A program made the position numbers and the translations under genes. DNA of 64,000 nt from Scortum barcoo. Lineage: Eukaryota > Chordata > Actinopteri > Centrarchiformes > Terapontidae. This document shows positions 9,501 through 18,900 of this stretch, one piece after another. Location: the NCBI GenBank assembly GCA_023238725.1, contig CM041536.1, forward strand, positions 14,539,271 through 14,603,270. The letters run 5' to 3'. The stretch's first letter is position 1; the number at the start of each line of letters is the position of its first letter. A model generated the notes under the pieces. The model made no database searches. It was not told the origin of the DNA and worked only from the letters and a program-made list of their open reading frames with translations.

Positions 9501-12500
9501 CTGTTTCTTGTTTAAACATATTTATGTCTATAAAAATACACACATTTTTAACATTGAACACTGTATATTTGAGCAAACAGTAAGCAAAAACCCATAAGCA
9601 AAAGCAGGTCTTAACTTCCCTCGGGTCAACCTTGATACAAGGTAACTTTGCTGTTTATCATGGAGGTGTACTTCCCCTTCACACCCTGTGGCTTTTGGTT
9701 TATGTACAGCTAACAATGCCATTTGGGATCCTAATCTGCACCTCTGATGATAAAAAAAAACAAAAACAGAAAAGTGGCTTGACCGTAGATTGTTGTCTAC
9801 AGCTTTATTGCCACATCCTGCCAACTCTTTACACAAATGTTCCTCAAACATTCCCCAGGATGCCCTGACACCGTGTTTGTCTAGTATTAACCTTCAACTA
9901 ATAAAACGCTTATTTGATTAGGCAGTGAGAAGTTTTACCTCGTGTCTCTGGAGGGGGGAGGAAGCCATATCGGCACTTTGAAGTCACACTTAAAACAATA
10001 TCCCTCCTGAAAGCTTCACCGCAGCTCTCTCCAACCCCCACACCGCCTCTCCATTTACCACCCATCTGATAGGTGGCAATAAACTAATCTTGATCTCAGC
10101 TATCAGTGCATTATCGCTGTGTTGTTTGATGGTAAGTGACTGAAGAGGGAAACTGATAAGGGGTTGGCAAACGTGCAAGATAAACTGAACGAGGTGTCAC
10201 CACTGCAAGGGGAAAAAAAAGTGAACCACTGCAATCATCCAGTTGTCAAATTACAAGGACACTAAGTCGATTTAAATGCAGGAATGTGGGACTCTACTTT
10301 CATGTCACACTGCTATTGTTGTGTTTGTATGCGTTTTAATGGGGGATACTGCTGAACGGTGCTTTAGAAACATCTCAAACACTGCTGCTGTGATGGGCTT
10401 TGAACCATTTTCAACTGGCACATTCAAACAATAATTTCACCACCATAATCTCTACAAACAGACTTTAAGAGAACCAATTTAAACATTACAATTGCTTAAT
10501 TAATAACATAACTTTAGGTAGGAAAAAAGTAGCTAATGTGAAATACAGAGGCATGCCCCATCCCCCAAACAAAACAAGGGCTGCAGCAGCTCCAAACACC
10601 TCTGTTTTGTCCTTCTCTGACAGAATAAGGTCAAATAAAGCTAAAACTACTTCAATATGTCACTTTTTCGCGCTGTAATGACAAGGTCGTTCACTTTTCA
10701 AGCCTGCTGTAATATTTTCCAACCCCTCAACCTTTTCCAGGCGGCTGCTCGTTGAGCACGTCGCTCTCGTAGATTTGACTCGTGTTTGCGTTGAGTTTGG
10801 TGGGAGCGCAGCTGATTTGCCACGGCGGATTATGAACATTTTGCTATTCTTATAACAATTTGCGGACTTCTGCCAAAACTGCGCTACTTTCAGATACGCC
10901 AAGCATCTCCTGTTCAATTATAATGTTACTAAAATGTTTCGGCTGATAAACAGTGACCGAGCATGGCAACTTTTTATCTCAAGGTGGAGAAAAAAAAAGT
11001 AATAATTTAACGCTCAGGCTGGGTCGTCATTTCTTCCATTCAACGTGTAGTCACTTTGTTACCCAAGTTGGTGGGTCACTGATTTTTTTATTATTATTAT
11101 TTTTAGTGGTTTTAAAAAGTAAGAGGCAAAGCTTACCGGCTGGGAAGAGCGAGAGAAACACAGCGAGGACTCTGCACACGTCAAGCGCCGAGGGTCTTCC
11201 TCTTTTCCCCATAACCATCCATCCAGCTCGGGGTCGCACTTCACTCCTCTCCCTGGTCAGACAGGATTAAGGAAGGACGACAGGAGAAGAGTTAGAGCCG
11301 CACAGGAAACCAGCAAAAACAGTCCGTAAACGACCTCTGAAGCCGGCCTCGTCCTCTCACCACTGGTAAGAAGTTGTCGTGTTTTTTTTATTTATTTATT
11401 TGCCCTCTCCGGGAGCGACGGTGAGAGCTCAGCGGTGGGAGCCGAATGCGGTAGCCGGCACAGAGTGCGGGGCGTTCGGCTGGAAGCTGCGCGGCTCTCG
11501 CTCTTCCTTTTACGGAGCGTCGACAGGGTGCAGCCTCCGAGGGCCAGCGGGATACGAGTGAGCCAATCACGGCTTGCTGCTCTGCCCTTAGCCCCCCTCC
11601 TCTACCCTCCACCCCTCCGTGTCTCAGATTTCGCCTCAATGCGCGCAGGCTTGTTCGGCGGCGACCCGAGACTCCGCGACCCCGCAAAGTGGTCGTCCGC
11701 ACATTTAAGGAAGCTTTAAACACTAACCTCACTGTGGAGGAGGAAACCTGGAGAGGGAAACAAACCATCCTTCTACAGAGAGAGAGAGAGAGAGAGAGGG
11801 AGGAAAACAATGAACAAAACGACCAAACTTCACCTACAGTCTCAGAGAGGTGTAAATGTATACATCATGTCACATCATTATCATCGCTCACTGCCATGTT
11901 TGAAACCTACAGTGTCACCGCACATCACCCAAAATGGTGGCTGCAGGCCAAGCAAAGACGCTCCTCCACCCCACAGACCCGAAGGAGGTGAATTCAGCCA
12001 GCAAACATTCAAATCCAAAAGTATTTTATATGTTAGTGGGGATCCCAAAGTTTCTAAAGAAAATTTGTGAGACTTAATGTTGGATAGATGTGTGAAACAA
12101 GACATCAAGAAGCCATAAAAACCATATATGATAGAGAATATATATCATTAGGTCTGCAGCTGATAGTTATTTTCATTATCCACGAATCTGCTCATTATTT
12201 TCTTTGCTTATTTTGTCTTTTAGTGCCATTGTGATTGATCATTGTGAACGCTGCCAATCACACTCTCCCAAAGCTGACACATTCAAAGAGGTTGTTTTAT
12301 CCAAAAAAAAAAAAAAAAAAAGATGTTTAGCTCAGATCAAATCCTCGTGTTTAAAAAATGTTGAACTGGTGAATGTTTGGCTCTTTTGCTCTGAAAAATG
12401 CATAAAATTTATTGAGAAATTGTCAAAATAGTTGCCTATAGTTTCAGCTGTAGGTATAAAACTGTCATAAATGCTGCTGTTTAGCTGAGGGGGGAATATA

Positions 12501-15381
12501 AACAGGATTTTAAAGAGTTATTAGTGAATGTAACCTCCAAAATGTAACCTATCAAGTGAAACTGAACATCACAGGGTGGAAGTAAAGAGAGCACATTTAG
12601 ACTGAGCGTATAAAACCCACTTTGTGTGTAATTATAGGATATAAATTCATCCGCAGGTTGTTTTCACTGATGGCAATACTTTCTAGATACCCGGCATATG
12701 ACGGTTTAACTTTCAAAACAAACCGTGAGCTCATTACATGATTACATGATGCCTTGCTGTAGTTTTAAACCAACCAAACAGTACGTGAAGTAATCAAAGT
12801 TAAAACCAAAGTACACGCTCACTGGTTAGCACACCGCTGACAATAAAGGAGCCACAAGGAGTAACTTTTGATGCCGAGGCACATTTTCCCCGATAATACT
12901 TGTTTCCTTAAGGAAGAACGCAGGACTTTTACTTGTGACAGAGTATTTCTGGCATGTTGGTTTAAAGGATTTGAATACATTTCCACTGGTGATCAGAAGA
13001 GCAGGCGGTGATCTCCTCCTCTAAAAGGCTTATTACCACCTCCTTTGATTATCTTTCAGTTGTGCAAATGACACATTACCGCCGTCTTTCTTTTGTTGCC
13101 ATTGACCAGACAGATGGCTGCGCACTCAGGTTGTGGCTGGGCTGTACAGTATTTTTCCACAGCGCCGCGAACGTCTTTGTGATTGCTGTCCCTCTCGTGG
13201 ATGATGGATACGTTGGCGCACAATGAGGTCTGAGCCTACACATGTTTTCAACAAGGGTGGCCCTGTGCGGACTGATTTGCAGGTCTAATGTACCAGGCAT
13301 TCACATCTGAGATGACTGACTGCAGCTGAATAGTACAAGCTGCTTGGTGATATGTTTTGATGTATGGTGGAACATTTTTTGGCTTTTCAGTCAGTGACTC
13401 AGGAATGAAATTGTCCTGTGGCACCACGAGGGCTTTGATGCGGGTATCTGTGTGACTGATTCACATGATGGTCGACTGTTGGTTAGACAGAGCACAGAGG
13501 CCTTGTTTCTGTGCATCACATCCAAAAAGTAGACCTTTGTACCTCACCTGTTGCAATGATAGTCCTATTTTCTATCAAGATGTTAACATAATGTTGTATT
13601 TAGTGAATTATGTCTTGGTTGATTGAGACATTTTTACCCGTTGCTCGTTTTTGAGTTGTCTTTTTATGAACAATGATCTGAGAGCCATTCTTCACACAAA
13701 GACAGCCACATTTCAGGCACCGCAATAGTCACAAGCTTTGGTCTCTAACAATAGATGTGCAGAGATACTTGTGCATGACTGCAATCATCTACAATGTGAC
13801 AATGATACAGGAGCAACTAATTCTTTTTTACTTTTAATGAATATCAGTGGATAAAGACTTGTTTTTTAGTCACCCATCCATTTCTCTAGTTGTGACAACT
13901 TATTCCTTATTCTGAATCAGAAATATCAAATTATTTGAACAAGTGTGGCATTGATTTAATCGATCAATCAATAGACTAAAGTCATTTAACGAGGCAAAAT
14001 TGCAAAACATTTTCTGGTTCCAGCTTCTCAAGTGAAAGGACCTGCTGTTTTTCTCAGTTTTATATCACTGCAAAATGAATGGATTTGGGGTTTTGGGCTG
14101 TTTGTTGGACAAAAACAGCAAACAGCAGACTTCACCTTGAGCTCAGAGAAATTGTGATGGGCGTTTCATGGCTTCTTATAAACTCACAGATGAATCAATA
14201 GTGAGAACAATCATCAGCGACAGCCCTATTTCTGATCACAAAGGCTCATTTTTATCAGTTTGACCACAGCACCAATCAAAATTAGCTCAGAACATTTTCT
14301 CCTCAACAGCATTTTATCATCAAGCAGATCTTTTTCTTTTGGGATATTAGATTTTTTTGTGATTCATCATCAGACCGCTAGACTGCCTAGAGTTGAACGG
14401 TGCTCTCTTTCCTAAAATCCCATGCAGGGAAATGACATCTATATTAAATGAGTTTTTTTTTTTTTTTTTTTAATCTCCACAGAGGCACCATCAAGGCAGA
14501 TCATATGCTCCACGTGCTGTGTGACAGGTGAAGGTGACATGATATCACAATAAAACATCCACAGAAATCCGCTAATCCATCACGATGTATGGTGAATCCC
14601 TGACACCACCTGTCAAACCTGCCCTTTCAAAAAAGAAAGACCCAAAACGGACACGCTTTTGACACTTTCACAAACCAAACGTGGTAAAATGTCACAGAAA
14701 ATGGAGAGCTGTCCCCAAACCGTGTGCACGCTCCTTGTCGCGACTCATCCTCTTTTTCCAACAGATGGCGCTTGTTATGAGCTCTGATAGGAAACCTCAA
14801 ATCTTGACACAGGCGCACATGGCATTATGAGGACAACCAAACCTGTCATTAAATTTGAGCTTTATAGACAGCTCAGTTATTGGTGTAATTACAGCTGTCA
14901 TGCAATTAGGAGTAGAAAAAAAAAGGAAAGGTGAAAAATATGCAGCCAGCAGGCGTTTGTCCTGTTGCAGGGCTCTGAGGGGAAGATCATCATTTGTGTC
15001 AGGTATAAGTGGTGTCTCTGTTTTGGGGAGTGTAGCCGGAATAAATGTTGGCAATCTGATGAATAACACAGAGCCACATGCATGATGCTCTGTATTTTTT
15101 TAAAAAGCTGTTTTTTTTAAAAATGATCATTTATATTTGCGCAAAATGGATCAACTTGTCAGCAGTGTTGCATGCATCCAGCTCTACATCGGCTGCACAG
15201 ATGGGTGACAGACAGACAGACATATTTGAGCAGTTTGAAAAGCAAGAACGCAATGTAAAAAGAAGAAGGAGAAGAAGAAGAAAAAAACACCGAGAAGACA
15301 GCTGCGTAAAGACACACTCAGACTACGCTGGATTCAAACTAAGTCTCCAACTAAGAGACGAACCGACCTTGGCGGCTGCAT
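5834..15381 (-). CDS. rgma: rgma, repulsive guidance molecule A (four coding exons, one frameshift)
   Basis: RGMA is a GPI-anchored cell-surface ligand for neogenin and a BMP co-receptor, acting in axon guidance and neural tube closure. Coding exons in order are 15368-15381, 11137-11252, 8570-9091 and 5834-6547, joined by GT-AG introns with matching phases. Skipping one base in exon 3 gives 454 residues (human RGMA about 450). The protein shows an N-terminal extension MQPPRER, a signal peptide with its core at about residues 30-42 and likely cleavage after FPA (43), and an RGM N-terminal domain from CKILKCNSEF (48) with an RGD at 89-91. A partial von Willebrand factor D domain follows, with the autoproteolytic GDPH site (cleavage D170-P171). 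Sequons are NCS, NYT and NFT; a hydrophobic GPI signal occupies about the last 24 residues. The gene converges on chd2 as in human. rgmb and the fish-specific rgmd are less likely given N terminus and synteny. Confidence 0.93.
6548..8569 (-). other. rgma: rgma intron 3
   Basis: A 2022-bp phase-0 intron. It contains a dispersed-repeat copy at 8291-8485 (listed separately) and C-rich stretches near 6740 and 7205. No additional exon was recognised. Confidence 0.85.
8291..8485 (+). repeat. Dispersed fish repeat, copy 1 (in rgma intron 3)
   Basis: Begins AAGCAAAAATGCCAAATTTT, continues TTTGCTAC...CTTGTCTTATG, and ends GAGAAAATAATCAATGAATT...GTTAGATGCAGCCCT. It shares segment order with the copies near 13951, 18250 and 30110. 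It looks like a member of an abundant non-autonomous family in percomorph genomes whose name I cannot give. The centre appears deleted. Confidence 0.6.
8570..9091 (-). CDS. rgma: rgma coding exon 3 (RGM domain, GDPH site), carries a frameshift
   Basis: The acceptor is ccctgacag just above 9091 and the donor AAG|gtgggg just below 8570. The exon is 522 nt long, but its flanking phases require a length of 3n+2, so it carries one extra base or lacks two. In the first frame it reads SLQCKILKCNSEFW, CRGDLAYHSAQHGIEDLMSQ and NCSKEGPTSQP, then a run of seven prolines and LLT, before TGA at 8816-8814. One base on, the RGMA frame resumes as DSQEHSDGPEVCHYE, GFFGDPHLRTF and QTCKVEGAWPLI to ATATSK. The resumed frame has its own stop at 8821-8819, so the slip must fall within about 8814-8821. 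Both halves are well conserved and free of other lesions, which makes a sequencing or assembly error more likely than gene decay. Confidence 0.93.
9092..11136 (-). other. rgma: rgma intron 2
   Basis: A 2045-bp phase-1 intron bounded by gtaagc and ctgacag on the minus strand. Mostly AT-rich unique-looking sequence; nothing else recognised. Confidence 0.85.
11137..11252 (-). CDS. rgma: rgma coding exon 2 (signal peptide)
   Basis: The acceptor has a long pyrimidine tract and ends ctgaccag, next to 11252. The donor is GCCG|gtaagc at 11137/11136. Its first G completes the split Arg codon of exon 1, giving ...ERSEVRPRAGWMVMGKRGRPSAL, parallel to the human RGMA arrangement RER...RAGWMGMGRG...SAL. 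It carries the signal peptide core (VCRVLAVFLSLFPA). In-frame ATGs at 11218-11216 and 11212-11210 could start a shorter protein. The second has the better Kozak context (G at -3, G at +4). The 62-codon ORF calls beginning further upstream start at GTG, not ATG. Confidence 0.9.
11380..11720 (-). promoter_or_regulatory. rgma: CpG-rich block, possible internal rgma promoter
   Basis: A locally GC- and CpG-rich segment in AT-rich surroundings, about 130-470 bp upstream of rgma coding exon 2, with a CCAAT motif near 11558. From here a transcript could start at an alternative non-coding first exon and use the ATGs in exon 2, as human RGMA isoforms beginning MGMGRG do. Promoter activity is an inference from composition and position. 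The 140-codon ORF covering the block has no recognisable protein. Confidence 0.45.
12148..12303 (-). repeat. Dispersed fish repeat, copy 2 (inverted)
   Basis: Reverse orientation of the same family: CTGCAGCTGATAGTTATTTTCATTATC, then (after a gap) GTGCCATTGTGATTG, CCCAAAGCTGACACATTCAAAG and TTGTTTTATCC. It is followed by an A-run at 12301-12320. Homologous segments can be aligned by eye to the 13951 copy in reverse complement. Confidence 0.55.
13951..14231 (+). repeat. Dispersed fish repeat, copy 3
   Basis: Starts with TTAATCGATCAATCAATAGAC, has the internal signature TTTTGGGCTGTTTGTTGGAC, CACCTTGAGCTCAGAGAAATTGTGATGGGCG, and ends ATCATCAGCGACAGCCCTA. This is the most complete copy of the family in the window. 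Confidence 0.6.
15368..15381 (-). CDS. rgma: rgma coding exon 1 (14 coding bases, MQPP + split Arg)
   Basis: ATG at 15381-15379 begins MQPP, and the two remaining bases AG join G of exon 2 to give Arg. The donor is AAG|gtcggt, adequate rather than perfect. The result, MQPPRER, is identical to the first residues I recall for human RGMA, which is strong support for so short a coding segment. Kozak context is weak (C at -3, C at +4), so leaky scanning to the ATGs in exon 2 is plausible. The frame upstream of the ATG is open but has no in-frame ATG. Confidence 0.8.
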
Positions 15382-15860
15382 GGGCTCTCCGCGACTCTGG
15401 GAGTCCTGCAGGAACCGGGAGGACAGCGAACAGGAGCGAGAGGAAGCAGACTCCTTCAGAAAAAAATGCTCCGGCTTATAAGAAAAAAAAAATAAATCGT
15501 CCTGGGTGTCACAGTAATCCGAAATCAAAAGCACCCAGTGGCTCTCTGCGCGTAAAATCCGCCGATGTGCGCATGATGTCCACCGATCTGCCTCTCGGTG
15601 AAATCAAAGTGCCTTTTCTCTGAGTTGGGGTACATTTAAACAGCCACTTCTCGCACCCGAAGAGGGTCTAGGCAGTGGTGGTGTTGGCGTTGCTGGTTGG
15701 GGACGTGGGGTGTAGGGGAGGGTAGGGGGGGGCGCTCAGATCTCCACAGCCATTGCTTAACTCATTTGCCTATCATTTGTCGATCGGAAAGGAGACATTA
15801 TGATAGATTAAGTCCAGTAATTGCCGTCATCCGCGCGGTGAATCCAAATTGTTAGTTATG
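15382..15860 (-). promoter_or_regulatory. rgma: rgma 5' UTR and candidate main promoter
   Basis: Sequence upstream of the first coding ATG. It has a TATA-like CTTATAAG (plus 15475-15482), a G-rich/GC-box-like tract on the plus strand around 15690-15735, and CpGs near 15780-15840. The exact start site cannot be read from sequence. A 181-codon plus-strand ORF overlapping it is low-complexity Lys/Arg and antisense to exon 1. Confidence 0.4.
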
Positions 15861-15871
15861 GTCGACGTCGG

Positions 15872-15877
15872 GGAGAG

Positions 15878-15912
<35 letters not shown>
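15872..15912 (+). repeat. (GA)n microsatellite
   Basis: Run of GA/GAG units followed by an A-tract and, at 15938-15954, a short (CTG)n run. Simple repeats just upstream of the rgma 5' region. Confidence 0.9.
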
Positions 15913-15916
<4 letters not shown>

Positions 15917-18900
15917 AAAAGCCCCTGAGGGTGAAGCTGCTGCTGCTGCTGCGTGCGGCCCGATCCGCTGTGTGGATGTTGTGAAATGGCTAGTTAGAAA
16001 GTGTGAGAGAGACAATGATGGGCTCTGCGTGACGCCAGTGGGAGCCCCAAATCTCAGCTGTGACCCCCCCCCCCCTCCCTTTCTCTCCAACTTCTTCCCT
16101 CTCAGACTGGGTTGCAGCTGCATTGGAAAAAACACAACCAAAAAAAATTTTAGGTTGTGCAGTGTTTTTTTTTTTTCTGTTAAAGCAAGTGAAATGAACC
16201 TGTGTCTTGTCAAGTGTCTGTGCCTTATTGTCCACCTTGTTTCACAACACTCTGTCCTTTCTGCAGGATGCGGATGTTAAGTTTCAGCAGTTTTTGACAA
16301 CAGGAATAACTCCTCCTTATATGTGCGTCGCTTCGTTCATTTTGTCACCCTGATTTACAGGAAACGGCCCCCACTGTCACGTCTGCTCCCTCACCAGATA
16401 TCCTTCGGCTGTCCCCTCGTCTGGGCAGATCACAGGTTGGAGAAAGACAAATCCACAGTAATCAGGATTTAATGGAGGATCAGATGGACAAACACTTTTG
16501 CAGCCCTGAGGAGGAGGGGAGGAGGTGGGGTATGCTAAAAGGCAGAGAGGAGGGCTGCATGGAGGCTGCACCTGTGTTTTAGGATCACACTCGGCATGCA
16601 GGAAAATACCACCACAACCCCCACTGTCCTCTTAAAGCCTCCAGTCCTTACAGCATAACTGGTTCTCTCTGCTCCAGTTCCCCTCTGATCAGGAAAATCC
16701 ACCACACCAGGGAGGGCAGAGACTTACAGCGTGTGGACTGAGGCAGCACCCGGGATGATCACCTACAAAGTCTGCACAGAAATGCGGAGCTGGACAGTGA
16801 AAAACCTCTCACTGTAGTTGGATGTTGTGGACGGATTTTACTTGCAGCCGTGCCCGGACCTGAGCTGTCCCATTACATCACCACCTTGTGCATCCAGCAA
16901 GAAACTGACCCCTGTAATCCACTCGTTTACTATCACAGCCCGGACCTGCCCTCTCCAGATGGCCACTGAGAGGCAGCATAATTTGCATTGATGTAACATA
17001 AGAACATGAAAGAGCGACAACCCGGTGTGAAAAGAATGGTCTTAGAGGTGCCGGACGCCGGCCCCATCTCAAACACAGCTGGTGTACTCGCTGCCTCGCT
17101 GAGGTATTATGGCGAGTTAACACAACGGATCTGCTTTACATATCACCGGATTAATAAAACACTTTGATTTTTTTTTTCCATGCTGCAGTTCAGTTTCTGC
17201 TTCATTTTACAGAACAAACCACTGACAGTCAACCATATAACTATTACAGGCCCAAATGAAAGCAGCATACAGTAATGCCCGCTCCCGGGCGCTCCCTGTG
17301 ATTTCCTTTAGTAGCCTGTGATTTAGTCCATTATCAAAATCTGTTAGGCTGCCTCAGTAAATAACATAGAAACTATAGAGAGATAGAAACTGCCGAGAAA
17401 TCTGCCAGAGAGCAGAAAATTCCTGCGAGACCAATGCAAACAAGATTACAAGCTACTTGATCCTGGCAGAAACGTTCAGTTTTCAAACCTTGTGATATGG
17501 AAAGACTACATGTATCCAGAAAAGACTGGCTGATTCGCTCACACCTTTCCTGACAGACTTACAGGAAACTGCTGCAAGATTTCTGCAGCATGAATAATCA
17601 TAAACGACATGTTGTAAGTTAGGAAAAAAACAACGGAAATCTTGCTTCACTTTCTGGTAATTACCTCTCATCATCACACATTATACTTCCCCACAGTGAG
17701 ATCAAAAGTTCACGTCCGAGGATAATCATGATTTCTGACGCTGATCATTGGTTTATTATGTGTCTTCCTGATGACACTGCATTCCAGTTTTTCTCTGTTT
17801 TGCATCTCAATCAAGATCGTGCAAGGTTTGTATGCAAGGAAAATAATGATTGTGTAGGTGATTTCTTATTTCCTCTGGACACATTGCATTTATAAGAAAT
17901 GTCTCAATATCTGACTACATGCAGGGAGTGGATGGTATTACAAAAGACTTATGGGAAACTGGTCAGTGGCTGCAGGATGTCTGAGTCAGACGTGGATTAG
18001 CAAACATGCTGTGCTCTTACTGACCTTCCAGTTGCCTTTTGAACTGCCGCAGCATAACAATTAGCTTGTCACACTGCGTTGTGTCTCTTTTCCGGAGGTG
18101 TCACACTGCATTGTGTTTTTTGGGTGTCTTTGACAGATCTGACAACGACTGTTTTGCAGTTGCTTTTCTCTTAATTGTGGACCATTTTAAAATACTATCC
18201 CTTGTCATGTGGAGGTGATTACAAAATTCATAAAAGTTACCTGAAATAGAGCTTGAAGATTAGTCGATGATGGGAATTATTTTGACATTCATTTCATGGT
18301 TTAAATCATTTTTCAAGCAAAAATACCAAACATACCCTCGTTAAGCCTTCTCAGCTGTGAGGATTTGCTACATTTATTTCCCATATGTGATAATAAGCTC
18401 AATGTCTTTAGATTTTGGGGCTTTTGGTCAAACAGAACAGGACATGTCTTTAATGTCTTAAAGCCCAGGACAATCGGCTTTAAGGCACTGTTTTCGGCAT
18501 TTGTCACTGTTTTCTGCTATTTATAGACCAAACAATGGATCAATTTATCGAGAAAAATAACTGCCCTACTCTGCAGTAATGACATTATATTTTATATTAT
18601 ATTTGAAATGAAAGGAAGCAAATGAAAGGAAATGTGCTTCCTTCAAAATTATAGTCTAAAAGAATGAAAGGAGTGATTTAGTTTTAAAGGGATATTTGTT
18701 GTGCTGTGGATGGAAGCTGTTTTATCTGTTATTTGATTAATAAGGTAAAACCATTTCTAAATGGAAACATACATACAGTATGCAGCACTGTACAGTACAG
18801 TACAAGATACATACGCTTACAAAACATACTGTAGCTCCTGCACTGCATCGAGTACAATTTATCACGGAAATGGTTCTGCCGGCTTAAACAGGATCGCCAA

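Larger units (their letters stand above)
11253..15367 (-). other. rgma: rgma intron 1
   Basis: A 4115-bp intron that splits the fifth codon. It contains a CpG-rich block at 11380-11720, a GA microsatellite at 11781-11800, an A-run at 12301-12320, two dispersed-repeat copies (12148-12303 and 13951-14231) and a T-run at 14453-14471. Confidence 0.75.

Noticed and set aside
11388..11810. 140-codon minus-strand ORF upstream of rgma exon 2
   Set aside because: GC-rich promoter-like DNA is often open by chance; residues resemble nothing known and the good acceptor at 11253 excludes it from the rgma CDS.
5834..15381. rgmb (next to CHD1 in human) or fish rgmd instead of rgma
   Set aside because: N terminus MQPPRER/GWMxMG, CKILKCNSEFW and GSKNGGDxHGAN are RGMA-type, and the neighbour tail fits CHD2.
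15078..15623. 181-codon plus-strand ORF with an Arg/Lys run
   Set aside because: Low-complexity, antisense to rgma exon 1 and its 5' region; no recognisable protein.
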